Shown in pieces: positions 25,153 through 32,767 of a stretch of 64,000 nucleotides of DNA. The stretch is from Arsenicicoccus sp. oral taxon 190. GTDB lineage: Bacteria; Actinomycetota; Actinomycetes; Actinomycetales; Dermatophilaceae. Every line of letters begins with the position of its first letter. Position 1 is the first letter of the stretch. The stretch is from contig NZ_CP012070.1 in NCBI RefSeq assembly GCF_001189535.1, forward strand, positions 62,001 to 126,000, written 5' to 3'. The translations under genes were made by a program, and so were the position numbers. The notes beneath the pieces were generated by a model that had not been told where the DNA came from, did no database searches, and saw only the letters and a list, made by a program, of their open reading frames with translations.

Positions 25153-25548
25153 TCACACGTGGACCACGCGGATCCCACCGATCTCGGCCAGCACGTCGAA
25201 GTCTCCGTCCTGGGTGTAGACCGTCAGGTCATGGGCACGGGCGGTGGCGGCGATCCAGAGGTCGTTGACGTTGACGCGCCGACCGGCGTCGCGGAGCAGG
25301 ACCCGCATCGTCGCCCACTCACGTGCTACCGGTCCGTCGACCGGCAGCGACTCGACCATGGCGAGCGCGGTGGCGGTCGCCATGCGTGCGGCGCGGGTCG
25401 CGACGTCGCCGGCTGCGAGGACGCCGGCCTCGATCTCGGCAACGGTGATCACCGAGACGTACGACCGCTCGGGGAGTGCCTCCACGGAGATGGGGCGACC
25501 GATCTCGCCCGCGATCCAGACGCTCGTGTCCAGCCGGCCCGCCGTCAC
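25153..25548 (-). CDS. vapC: PIN-domain toxin (VapC-like)
   Basis: A 131-residue PIN ribonuclease. The first acidic residue is in LDTSVWIAGE, then the conserved Glu in VAEIEAGVLA (residue about 39), and the third acidic site in NVNDLWIAATA followed by YTQDGDFDVL; all key acids are present, so it should be active. The start GTG at 25548 overlaps the antitoxin stop (GTGA), the usual toxin-antitoxin layout with antitoxin first. Converges with msrA. Confidence 0.88.
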   Translation of the reverse strand: MTAGRLDTSVWIAGEIGRPISVEALPERSYVSVITVAEIEAGVLAAGDVATRAARMATATALAMVESLPVDGPVAREWATMRVLLRDAGRRVNVNDLWIAATARAHDLTVYTQDGDFDVLAEIGGIRVVHV

Positions 25549-25802
25549 CCGATGGGCCCGAGGTCGTCGGTGGTGCCTCCGCCGATCCAGGCCTGGTCCT
25601 GGGTCCAGGATCCGCCCCGACCCGAGTGCAAGACGGCGAGCACCTCGTCCCGCTCCAGGTAGCGGCGGCGTCGATGTCCCGCACGGGTCAGCTCCGCCAC
25701 GGGCTCGCCGCGGTGGGTGATGGTGAGTCGCTCACCCGCAGCGACACGGGCGAGGAGGGCTCCGGTGTGGTTCCTCAGCTCTCGGGCCGCGATGATCGTC
25801 AT
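25545..25802 (-). CDS. vapB: Antitoxin, Phd/YefM family (VapB-like)
   Basis: An 85-residue antitoxin upstream of the PIN toxin. The N-terminal 50 residues fit the Phd/YefM DNA-binding fold (IIAARELRNHTGALLARVAAGE then ITHRGEPVAELT), which would repress the pair's own promoter; the C-terminal half with RYLERDEVLAVLHSGRGG should wrap the toxin. The last 25 residues are glycine-rich. Named VapB by its partner; the fold is Phd-like rather than AbrB. Confidence 0.85.
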   Translation of the reverse strand: MTIIAARELRNHTGALLARVAAGERLTITHRGEPVAELTRAGHRRRRYLERDEVLAVLHSGRGGSWTQDQAWIGGGTTDDLGPIG

Positions 25803-25841
25803 GTGCGCAAACCTAGCCCTCTGCGCACGGCCGGGGCAGGG

Positions 25842-26402
25842 TCAGGCGCGCCGGCCCGTCCGCGCCAGCACCCGGGCGACCCGGTCGGCGCCGTCGGGCA
25901 CCTCGACCGGTCGGGCGAAGATGCCTGGGGCGTAGGCGTGCTCACCGAATCCGTCGACCGCCGCATCGATCTCGTCGAGCTCGGCGTCAGTGAAGGACGC
26001 GTCGCGGCCCTGCGAGCGCGCGAGGTCCCAGCGGTGCACCAGCAGGTCGAAGCCGTAGAAGCGGGCCAGGGTGGCCCCGACGGTCGTGGGGCCGAAGTGC
26101 CCGTCGTAGGTCCGGTCGGCGACGGCGGGGTCGGCCAGCAGGTCCGACACCGCTGCCTCGTGGGCCGCCCACCGCTCGGCCGGCGAGTCGCCGGTCTGCG
26201 CCGGCAGGTCGAGCCCCTGCCCGCCGAGGAAGTCTCGCTCGGTGTCCACGACGTGCGCCACGACGTCGGCAGCGGCCCAGCCCTCGCACGGGCTGGCGGC
26301 GTCCCAGTCGGTGACGGCCTCCACGACGTCCGTGAAGGGTGCGGCGTGCTGCCGCCAGCTCGCGAGGGTGGGGTTGGGGTCGGTGGCGGGTGAGGTGGTC
26401 AT
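25842..26402 (-). CDS. TIGR03086 family (DinB-like, mycothiol-related fold) protein
   Basis: A 186-residue protein of the maleylpyruvate isomerase-like/DinB group common in mycothiol-producing actinobacteria. Metal-ligand-type histidines occur in DVVAHVVDTERDFLG (about residue 45) and FDLLVHRWDLARSQG (about residue 130), the pattern of this family. Function unknown; a metal-dependent thiol S-transferase or isomerase is the family suggestion. Divergent from an AraC regulator with a spacer of 54 bases, so that regulator may control it. Confidence 0.82.
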   Translation of the reverse strand: MTTSPATDPNPTLASWRQHAAPFTDVVEAVTDWDAASPCEGWAAADVVAHVVDTERDFLGGQGLDLPAQTGDSPAERWAAHEAAVSDLLADPAVADRTYDGHFGPTTVGATLARFYGFDLLVHRWDLARSQGRDASFTDAELDEIDAAVDGFGEHAYAPGIFARPVEVPDGADRVARVLARTGRRA

Positions 26403-26456
26403 GGCTGCCTCCTCGGCAGGTCGGGATCGGACGTCTCGACGCTAGGCTCGGCGGCC

Positions 26457-27305
26457 ATGGGCGGTCTTGAGGATTCCCGACAGCCTGGCCGGGCACCCGA
26501 CGACATCGAGCGGGCGCACCTGCGGGACCCGTCCGACGACACCTTCGAGATCAGCCGCCACCTGCCGCCGGACGAGCTGACCGGCTGGATCCGGCGCTAC
26601 TGGGTGCCCGTGTGGGACGTCCCCGACCAACGTGGCCGCGTCCAGAAGGTCCTGCAGTACCCCGTCACCCTCGCCGTCGTCACGCCCACCTATGCGCGGT
26701 TCGTCGGTCCGCAGCGAGGCCTGTCGACCACGGTGCTGGAGGGCCGCGGGTGGGCGTTCGGCGTGAAGCTCGCGCCCGCGGCCGGGCAGCCGCTCCTCGG
26801 CGGTCCGGTCCGCGGGATCACCGACCGGTATGCCGACCTCGCCACCGTCCCGCTGCTCCGCGACCTGCCGGGGCTCCTGCGAGCGGTGATGAGCGAGGAC
26901 CCCGGCGACGAGGCTGCCCACGCCGCCGGCCGCACGCTGGTGGAGGACCGGGTCGCCCGCCTCGGCCCGCTCGGACCGGAGGACCGCCTCGTGAACGAGG
27001 TCGTGCGCACGGTCGAGGAGGACGGCTCGGTGCTCACGGTGACGTCGTTGTGCGAGCGGCTGGGACTGTCCGAGCGGTCTCTCCAGCGGCTGACCTCGCG
27101 CCGACTGGGGCTGAGCCCGCTGTGGCTCGTCCGTCGTCGCCGCCTGCACGAGGCGGCGGACCGGTTGCGGCAGCAGGTCGGCAGCCTCGCCGACGTGGCC
27201 GCGGACCTGGGCTATGCCGACCAGGCGCACTTCTCGCGCGACTTCCGGACGGCGACGGGCTACTCGCCTCGAGAGTTCGCCACGCTGCAGCGGACCGGGG
27301 CGTGA
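26457..27305 (+). CDS. AraC family transcriptional regulator
   Basis: A 282-residue regulator. The N-terminal two-thirds is a DUF6597-type sensor region (PPDELTGWIRRYWVPVWDV, then LEGRGWAFGVKLAPAAGQPL). The C-terminal AraC domain shows two helix-turn-helices: LCERLGLSERSLQRLTSRRL and ADVAADLGYADQAHFSRDF, followed by FRTATGYSPREF. Divergent from the TIGR03086 gene; ends in a shared bidirectional hairpin with the enoyl-CoA hydratase gene. Confidence 0.88.
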   Translation: MGGLEDSRQPGRAPDDIERAHLRDPSDDTFEISRHLPPDELTGWIRRYWVPVWDVPDQRGRVQKVLQYPVTLAVVTPTYARFVGPQRGLSTTVLEGRGWAFGVKLAPAAGQPLLGGPVRGITDRYADLATVPLLRDLPGLLRAVMSEDPGDEAAHAAGRTLVEDRVARLGPLGPEDRLVNEVVRTVEEDGSVLTVTSLCERLGLSERSLQRLTSRRLGLSPLWLVRRRRLHEAADRLRQQVGSLADVAADLGYADQAHFSRDFRTATGYSPREFATLQRTGA

Positions 27306-27348
27306 GGGCGGCCGACCGGGTCGAGTGGGCTGACCGGGACACGCCCAG

Positions 27349-27395
27349 GATCGGGGAACCGCAATGGCGCCATACGCACCCAGCGTTCCCCGATC
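27349..27395. terminator. Bidirectional hairpin terminator
   Basis: Perfect 11-bp stem, GATCGGGGAAC at 27349-27359 and its complement at 27385-27395, between the convergent AraC and enoyl-CoA hydratase genes. The right arm overlaps the hydratase stop codon. No T-run. Confidence 0.6.
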
Positions 27396-28176
27396 AGCCC
27401 TGCGGGGTGCTGGTGAACCTGGGCGCCCGCTTCTCGAGGAAGGCCGCCATCCCCTCCTGCCCGTCGGCCCCGACGGCGCCGTCCGCCATCGCGGCGATCG
27501 CCAGCGCGTAGGCCTCCGCCTGGTCCCGTCCGACCTGGGCGTAGAACAGCCGCTTGCCGGCCGCCCGCTGCGCGGCGCTGCCCCGGGTCACCCGCGCCAC
27601 GAGGGCGGCCACGGCCTCGTCGAGCTCGTCGTCGGGGACCACCATGTTGACCAGCCCCCACTCGAGGGCCGTGGCGGCATCCACGACGTCGCCGGACAGC
27701 GCCATCTCCAGGGCCCGCTTGCGGCCGACGTTGCGCGCCACCGCGACGAGCGGCGTGTGGCAGAAGAGCCCGCCGCGTCCCCCCGGCAGCGCGAAGCCCG
27801 CCGTCTCGGCGGCCACCGCCAGGTCGCAGGTCGCGACGAGCTGGCACCCGGCGGCCGTAGCGAGGGCGTGGACCCGGGCGATCACGGGCTGCGGCATCGC
27901 CTGGACCGTGTCCATCAGCGACGTGCACAGCTCGAAGAGGGCGGTGACCGACCCGGTCGTCGCCCCCGCCATGTCGCGGAAGTCGTGCCCGGCGCTGAAG
28001 ACGGGCCCCTCCGCCGCCAGCACCACGGCGAGGGTGTCGGTGCCACCCACCTCGGCGAGGGCGTCGCGCAGGGCGCGGATTATGTCGATGGAGAGCGCAT
28101 TCCGCTGTCTCGGGTTGGTCATCGTCACCGTCGTGACGGCGCCGGTGCGGTCGGTGCGCACGAGCTCGGCTGCCAT
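27394..28176 (-). CDS. Enoyl-CoA hydratase/isomerase family protein
   Basis: A 260-residue crotonase-fold protein for 2-enoyl-CoA hydration in fatty-acid breakdown or a related reaction. The oxyanion-hole segments are SAGHDFRDMAG (residue about 68) and LPGGRGGLFCHTPL (about 130). The first catalytic Glu position of classic hydratases is less clear, so an isomerase or hydrolase function is also possible. ATG 28176 fits the domain; the longer frame adds a non-homologous start. Not in an obvious operon. Confidence 0.8.
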   Translation of the reverse strand: MAAELVRTDRTGAVTTVTMTNPRQRNALSIDIIRALRDALAEVGGTDTLAVVLAAEGPVFSAGHDFRDMAGATTGSVTALFELCTSLMDTVQAMPQPVIARVHALATAAGCQLVATCDLAVAAETAGFALPGGRGGLFCHTPLVAVARNVGRKRALEMALSGDVVDAATALEWGLVNMVVPDDELDEAVAALVARVTRGSAAQRAAGKRLFYAQVGRDQAEAYALAIAAMADGAVGADGQEGMAAFLEKRAPRFTSTPQG

Positions 28177-28320
28177 GGATCCCCTCGATCGGGCGTGTCC
28201 CGGCAGTCTGGCAACCCGGTCCGGGGCGGACCAGGCCACACCCACCCTTCGGACGCCCGTCGGCGGTCCGGGTGCCCCGAGCGGTCACGCCGCGCAGGGC
28301 GCGGCGCGCAGGGCACGCCC

Positions 28321-28845
28321 TCAGATGGTCGGCCGCAGCACGCCTGCGGAGCGGGCCCGCTCGAAGGGTTGGAACACCCCGGGGCCGGTGGGCCGCAGCG
28401 TCAGCACCACGCTCCCCTGGCGGAACACCGGCCGGACGAAGTCCAGCCCCTCGACCCGGGCGGTGCCGGGGATCCGCCCGGGGTGCCCGGGGACCACGAG
28501 CTCGTCGATGACGGTGCGCTCGATCACGTCGGCCGCGCTGAGGGATCCGGTGAGCTCGCACTGGCCCTGGAAGACGAACAGCCTCCCCCCGAAGTGCGCC
28601 TGGTGGTCGGCCACGGCGTCCCGCGCCAGGGTGGCCCACCGGTCGTGCCCATGCTGCGTCCCCGGGGACGGCTGGCCGGGCCCGAGCTCGACGGTGACCA
28701 GCGCGATCCCGTCGGTCACGTGGGTGCAGGCGGTGCGCACGTCGCTGCCGCGCAGGCTCTGCAGCGCCTGCTGCTCCGCCTGGTGCACGGAGCTCCACCA
28801 CCCGGGCAGGGCCGTGACGCCGCTGCCGCGTCCTGCGGTGCTCAC
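28321..28845 (-). CDS. Hypothetical protein
   Basis: A 174-residue protein I do not recognise. GTG 28845 has AGGAGG five bases upstream, which sets the start. No signal peptide or membrane segment; the middle has DGIALVTVELGPGQ and the C-terminal half HFGGRLFVFQGQCELTGS, FVRPVFRQGSVVLTLR, consistent with an alpha/beta cytosolic fold. A single gene on the minus strand, divergent from the SGNH hydrolase. Confidence 0.65.
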   Translation of the reverse strand: MSTAGRGSGVTALPGWWSSVHQAEQQALQSLRGSDVRTACTHVTDGIALVTVELGPGQPSPGTQHGHDRWATLARDAVADHQAHFGGRLFVFQGQCELTGSLSAADVIERTVIDELVVPGHPGRIPGTARVEGLDFVRPVFRQGSVVLTLRPTGPGVFQPFERARSAGVLRPTI

Positions 28846-29152
28846 ACGGGCCTCCTGGATGGCGCCGGTCCCCCCGAGGGCCGGACGTTGCGAGGCTTCA
28901 TTCGACTCGGCCCGAGCATCCCGGCGGCCACCTCGACATGAACACGAGCGAAACTCGGGGCAGCGAGCCGATGCCACCTGCGCATTCCCGACAAGTAGCC
29001 GAGTCTCGTTGTCCCCTGGGCACTCTGGCGCGGACCCATCGACCACCGGTGTCGGGTCCCGGCTCGGCGCGGGCACCCTCGCACCGGTCGGCTCGTTAGG
29101 CTCAGGGTCAGGCAGCAGCACGGTCGAGAGCGAGGTGGGGACGCTGAGCGTG
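28846..29152. other. Intergenic region between divergent genes
   Basis: 307 bases between the hypothetical gene and the SGNH hydrolase. It is slightly less GC-rich than its neighbours and must hold both promoters. I see a TAGGCT (-10-like, plus strand) near 29096 and scattered CGAGT/ACTCG inverted pieces, but no convincing promoter pair, RNA or coding frame. Confidence 0.5.
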
Positions 29153-30142
29153 ATGGCGCGTATGGCGCGCGGCGGGGGCTACGGCCTCGTGGGCGCGGCG
29201 GGTCTCGGGGCTGCGAGCTACGGCCTGCTCAAGGCCGAGGCCCGGATGGTCCGCAGGATCGTCGGCAAGCCCTTCGAGAGCGCACCCCCGGACTCGGACG
29301 TGTATGGCGCCGGCCTCGGCGACCCGATCGAGCTGGGCATCCTCGGGGACTCGCTGGCCGCGGGGCTCGGGGTGGACCACCGACGCCAGACCATCGGCGC
29401 GACCCTCGCGCACGGCATCTCCGCCATCGCCGGCCGGCCCGTGCGGCTGACCAACGCCGCCGTGGTGGGCTCGGAGTCCTGCGACCTGGACGCCCAGGTC
29501 GACGACCTGCTGCAGCGGGCGCCGGCGCCCGACGTGGTCGTCGTGATCGTCGGCGGCAACGACGTCACCCACCGCAAGGACGTCGCCGAGGCCGTGGGCT
29601 TCCTCGCCGACGCCATCCGCCGCCTGCAGGGCACCGACGCCACGGTCATCGTGGGGACCTGCCCGGACCTCGGCACGGTGGAGCCGCTGCCGCAGCCGTT
29701 GCGGTGGCTGGTGAGCCGCTGGTCGCGCGACCTGGCGGCGGCCCAGACCGTCGCCGCCGTGGAGGCCGGCGCCCGCACCGTCAGCCTGGGGGACCTCATC
29801 GGCCCCGACTTCCTCGCCGAGCCGGCGCTGATGTTCTCCAAGGACCAGTTCCACCCCTCGGCGGCCGGCTATGCCCGCGCCGCCTCGGCCATCCTCCCGT
29901 CGGTCGCCGCCACCCTGGGGCTCTGGCCGGAGTCGGACCGACCTCTCGAGCACGCCCGCGGCGAGGGTGTGGGCCCGTTGCACGTCGCCGCGGTGCACGC
30001 CGTCGCCCACCCGGGCACGGAGGTCAGCGCGGCCGACCGCTCCGTCGCGACCAGCACCCGGCGGGCCGTGCTGCGCCGGTTGCGCCACCCCGACGTCGCC
30101 GGCATGCGTCGGCCCCGCACCTCACGGCATACTGGGCAGTAA
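29153..30142 (+). CDS. SGNH/GDSL-family hydrolase
   Basis: A 329-residue esterase-type protein. A short N-terminal hydrophobic stretch (GYGLVGAAGLGAASYGLL) may be an anchor. The four SGNH blocks are visible: block I GILGDSLAAGLGV near residue 64, block II around NAAVVGSESC, block III VGGNDVTHRKD near residue 140 and block V FHPSAAGYARAA near residue 235. The last 75 residues are a polar tail. ATG 29153 or the GTG three bases earlier is likely; a GTG at 29135 is also possible. Thiolase follows 20 bases later. Confidence 0.82.
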   Translation: MARMARGGGYGLVGAAGLGAASYGLLKAEARMVRRIVGKPFESAPPDSDVYGAGLGDPIELGILGDSLAAGLGVDHRRQTIGATLAHGISAIAGRPVRLTNAAVVGSESCDLDAQVDDLLQRAPAPDVVVVIVGGNDVTHRKDVAEAVGFLADAIRRLQGTDATVIVGTCPDLGTVEPLPQPLRWLVSRWSRDLAAAQTVAAVEAGARTVSLGDLIGPDFLAEPALMFSKDQFHPSAAGYARAASAILPSVAATLGLWPESDRPLEHARGEGVGPLHVAAVHAVAHPGTEVSAADRSVATSTRRAVLRRLRHPDVAGMRRPRTSRHTGQ

Positions 30143-30162
30143 CCACGTCACGAAGGAGTGCC

Positions 30163-31386
30163 ATGAAGGACGCCGTCATCGTCTCGACCGCCCGGACCCC
30201 GATCGGGCGGGCCTTCAAGGGCTCGCTCAAGGATGTCCGCCCGGACGACCTCGCCGCCCACGTCGTGCGTGCCGCGCTCGACAAGGTGCCGGGCCTAGAC
30301 CGCTCGCTCATCGACGACCTCTACCTCGGCTGCGCCGAGCCGTCCGGGGAGCACGGCGCCAACATGGCGCGGGTCGTGGCCATCCTGGCCGACCTCGACC
30401 ACGTGCCCGCCGCCACGGTCAACCGGTTCTGCGCGAGCTCGGTCCAGACCACCCGCATGGCCTTCCACGCGATCCGGGCCGGCGAGGGCGAGGTCTTCGT
30501 CTCCGGCGGGGTCGAGTGCGTCTCGCGCTACAAGGACTTCGCGGGCGCCGGCGGGTCCGCCGACGACACCAAGAACCCCCGCTTCCGGTCCGCGGAGGAG
30601 CGCATGCAGCGCATCGCGGCGGACAACACCACGTGGAGCGACCCGCGCGAGGAGGGGCTGCTGCCGGACATCTACCTGTCGATGGGCCAGACCGCCGAGA
30701 ACGTCGCCACCCTGCGCGGCATCTCCCGCGAGCGGCAGGACGAGTGGGGCGTGCGCTCCCAGAACCTCGCCGAGGAGGCCATCCGCAGCGGCTTCTTCGC
30801 CGAGGAGATCACGCCGGTCACGCTGCCGGACGGCACCGTGGTCGACACCGACGACGGCCCCCGCGCCGGCGTCACGCTGGACAAGGTGCAGACGCTGCAG
30901 CCCGTCTTCCGCGAGCAGGGCACCATCACCGCCGGCAACTGCTGCCCCCTCAACGACGGGGCGGCCGCGGTGGTCGTCATGGCCGCGGACAAGGCCAAGG
31001 AGCTCGGCATCACCCCGCTGGCCCGCATCGTCTCGACGGGCGTCAGCGCCCTCTCCCCCGAGATCATGGGCCTCGGCCCGGTCGAGGCCTCCCGCCAGGC
31101 CCTCGCCCGCGCCGGCATGACCATCGGCGACATGGACCTCTACGAGATCAACGAGGCCTTCGCGGCGCAGGTGCTGCCGAGCGCCGACGACCTCGGGATG
31201 GACCTCGACAAGCTCAACGTCCACGGGGGCGCGATCGCGCTGGGTCACCCCTTCGGCTCGACGGGCGCCCGCATCACGACGACGCTGCTGCACTCGCTGC
31301 AGACCCGCGACGCGACCTTCGGCCTGGAGACGATGTGCGTCGGCGGTGGCCAGGGCATGGCCATCATCTACGAGCGCCTCAGCTGA
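30163..31386 (+). CDS. Acetyl-CoA C-acyltransferase (thiolase)
   Basis: A 407-residue thiolase joining or cleaving acyl-CoA at the 3-keto position. The nucleophilic Cys is in NRFCASSVQT near residue 90; NEAFAAQV with the active-site His partner and GGAIALGHPFGSTGAR (His) lie near 330-360, and the second Cys in METMCVGGGQG-like text (LETMCVGGGQG) near 388. Degradative (FadA/FadI-type) versus biosynthetic use is not decided by sequence; length is typical of the FadA type. AAGGAG precedes the ATG. Confidence 0.92.
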   Translation: MKDAVIVSTARTPIGRAFKGSLKDVRPDDLAAHVVRAALDKVPGLDRSLIDDLYLGCAEPSGEHGANMARVVAILADLDHVPAATVNRFCASSVQTTRMAFHAIRAGEGEVFVSGGVECVSRYKDFAGAGGSADDTKNPRFRSAEERMQRIAADNTTWSDPREEGLLPDIYLSMGQTAENVATLRGISRERQDEWGVRSQNLAEEAIRSGFFAEEITPVTLPDGTVVDTDDGPRAGVTLDKVQTLQPVFREQGTITAGNCCPLNDGAAAVVVMAADKAKELGITPLARIVSTGVSALSPEIMGLGPVEASRQALARAGMTIGDMDLYEINEAFAAQVLPSADDLGMDLDKLNVHGGAIALGHPFGSTGARITTTLLHSLQTRDATFGLETMCVGGGQGMAIIYERLS

Positions 31387-31741
31387 CCGCGCGCCGCAGC
31401 TGCGCCAGCCGCTGCGCGAGCTCCCGTATGCCGCCCGCCTGCTGCCCCTCGGGGCTCAGGCGGGCGGTGTCGTGCGAGGCGGCGTCGTCCCGGAGAGCCT
31501 CGTGCCGGGCGGCGTCGTAGACGCAGACTTGGAGCTGGTGCAGCAGGGTCGCCGGCCCCAGCTCGGGCAGCGCCTCGCGGGGCCGGCCCTCGGCGTCCGC
31601 CACCTCGTCGGCGAGCGCCTGCGCGAGCGCGCGGACGTCCCCGGACGCGCGGAGCGCGTGGTCGAGCGGCAGCTGCTGCCACCGCCGGAGCACGCGCTCC
31701 AGCTCGACCCGGACCTCGTCGGGCAGACGGGCGGGCGGCAT
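31379..31741 (-). CDS. Hypothetical 120-residue protein
   Basis: An unrecognised, mostly helical, charged protein (RVELERVLRRWQQLP, LAQALADEVADAEGRP, LAQRLAQLRRAVS). The ATG at 31741 lies 5 bases after the Bax1-like gene's stop on the same strand, so it is probably translated with it. Its 3' end overlaps the convergent thiolase stop by 8 bases. Real coding is supported by amphipathic content and by operon placement, but not by a known domain. Confidence 0.6.
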   Translation of the reverse strand: MPPARLPDEVRVELERVLRRWQQLPLDHALRASGDVRALAQALADEVADAEGRPREALPELGPATLLHQLQVCVYDAARHEALRDDAASHDTARLSPEGQQAGGIRELAQRLAQLRRAVS

Positions 31742-31746
31742 ACGAC

Positions 31747-32559
31747 TCAGTCGCGGAAGCGCCCGACGAGGCGCAGCATCTCGATGTAGAGCCACACGAC
31801 CGTCACGACGAGACCGTGCGCGAGCAGCCAGGAGTACTTCTCGGGGGCGCCGGAGCGGACGGCGTTGTCGATGGAGTCGAAGTCCAGGGCCAGGGTGAAG
31901 GCCGCGAGGCCCGTGGCGAAGAGCGAGATCGCGATGCCGATCGGGCCGCTGCCGCCGAAGCCCCAGCCGCCGCCGACGCCGAGCAGCGCGGCCCCGAGGT
32001 TGATCAGCGCGAAGATCGCGTAGCCAAGCAGGGCCATGCCCATCATGCGGCGGAACTTGTCGGTGACCTTGATGAAGCCACCCTTCCAGCCGGCGAACAT
32101 GGCGCCGAAGACGCACAGCGTCGCGATCACCGCGGTGGGGACCGCGCCCTGGTAGGCGCGCTCGAAGGCCTGGCTGACGGCCCCGACGAAGGCGCCCTCC
32201 AGCACGGCGTAGGTGACGATGAGGGGGACGCTGATGACCTTCTTGAAGGCGATGACGAAACCGAGGATCAGGGTCCCGATCATGCCGCCGAAGAGCAGGA
32301 CGACGCTGGTGCCCGGCATGAGGGCCGAGGCGTACCAGCTGACGGCGCCGACGCCGAGGAGGATGCCGAACAGCAGCAGCGCCTTCATCATGACGTCGTC
32401 GAGGGTCACCCGGCGCTCGTGCGTGGGGGTGACCGAGGGGGCGGCATACATGTCCTGCAGCTGCCCGGCGGACAGGTCGGGCACGCGCTGCTGCTGGCCA
32501 AAACCTGCGTAGCCGCGCTGTGCCTCCCGGTCGACGCGGTCGAAGATCGGGTTGCTCAT
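31747..32559 (-). CDS. Bax inhibitor-1/YccA family membrane protein
   Basis: A 270-residue membrane protein with about seven hydrophobic segments from residue 55 onward (ALLLFGILLGVGAVSWYAS and so on), the late FTLALDFDSIDNAV and the C-terminal WLYIEMLRLVGRFRD, which match the long actinobacterial Bax1-I/DUF4013-like group. The polar N terminus with QQQRVPDLSAGQLQDMY is normal for this subgroup. A calcium leak or membrane-stress role is only a family suggestion. Confidence 0.88.
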   Translation of the reverse strand: MSNPIFDRVDREAQRGYAGFGQQQRVPDLSAGQLQDMYAAPSVTPTHERRVTLDDVMMKALLLFGILLGVGAVSWYASALMPGTSVVLLFGGMIGTLILGFVIAFKKVISVPLIVTYAVLEGAFVGAVSQAFERAYQGAVPTAVIATLCVFGAMFAGWKGGFIKVTDKFRRMMGMALLGYAIFALINLGAALLGVGGGWGFGGSGPIGIAISLFATGLAAFTLALDFDSIDNAVRSGAPEKYSWLLAHGLVVTVVWLYIEMLRLVGRFRD

Positions 32560-32666
32560 CGTGGTGTCTCCCAGTGATCGGGCCGTCACGCTCACGGCGA
32601 CGGTCTCGTCCAGCATGACGCCACAGCGACCTGAAATGTTCCCGACAGGCGGGGCGAGCGCGGCGG

Positions 32667-32739
32667 TGCCCCCGACGGGAGTCGAACCCGCACTCGAGCC
32701 ATTTTAAGTGGCCTGCCTCTGCCGTTGGGCTACGAGGGC
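32667..32739 (-). tRNA. tRNA-like gene, anticodon UAA, class I body (Leu by codon)
   Basis: A 73-nt cloverleaf can be folded: acceptor GCCCTCG/CGGGGGC, D arm GCCC..AGGC with GG in the loop, anticodon stem GGCCA/TGGCT with loop CTTAAAA (U33, anticodon UAA), 5-nt variable loop CGAGT, T arm GCGGG-TTCGACT-CCCGT, discriminator A73, no encoded CCA. The UAA anticodon reads the UUA leucine codon, yet bacterial tRNA-Leu normally has a long variable arm; this has a short class I arm. The flanks GGCGGT and ACCGCC extend the acceptor helix by six pairs. See findings; function as an ordinary tRNA-Leu is uncertain. Confidence 0.75.
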
Positions 32740-32767
32740 ACCGCCAGGATAGGTGCCGGGCCGGACC

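Noticed and set aside
32667..32739. Normal tRNA-Leu like bldA
   Set aside because: Variable loop is five bases, not a long arm, so I list it as tRNA-like with Leu by codon only.
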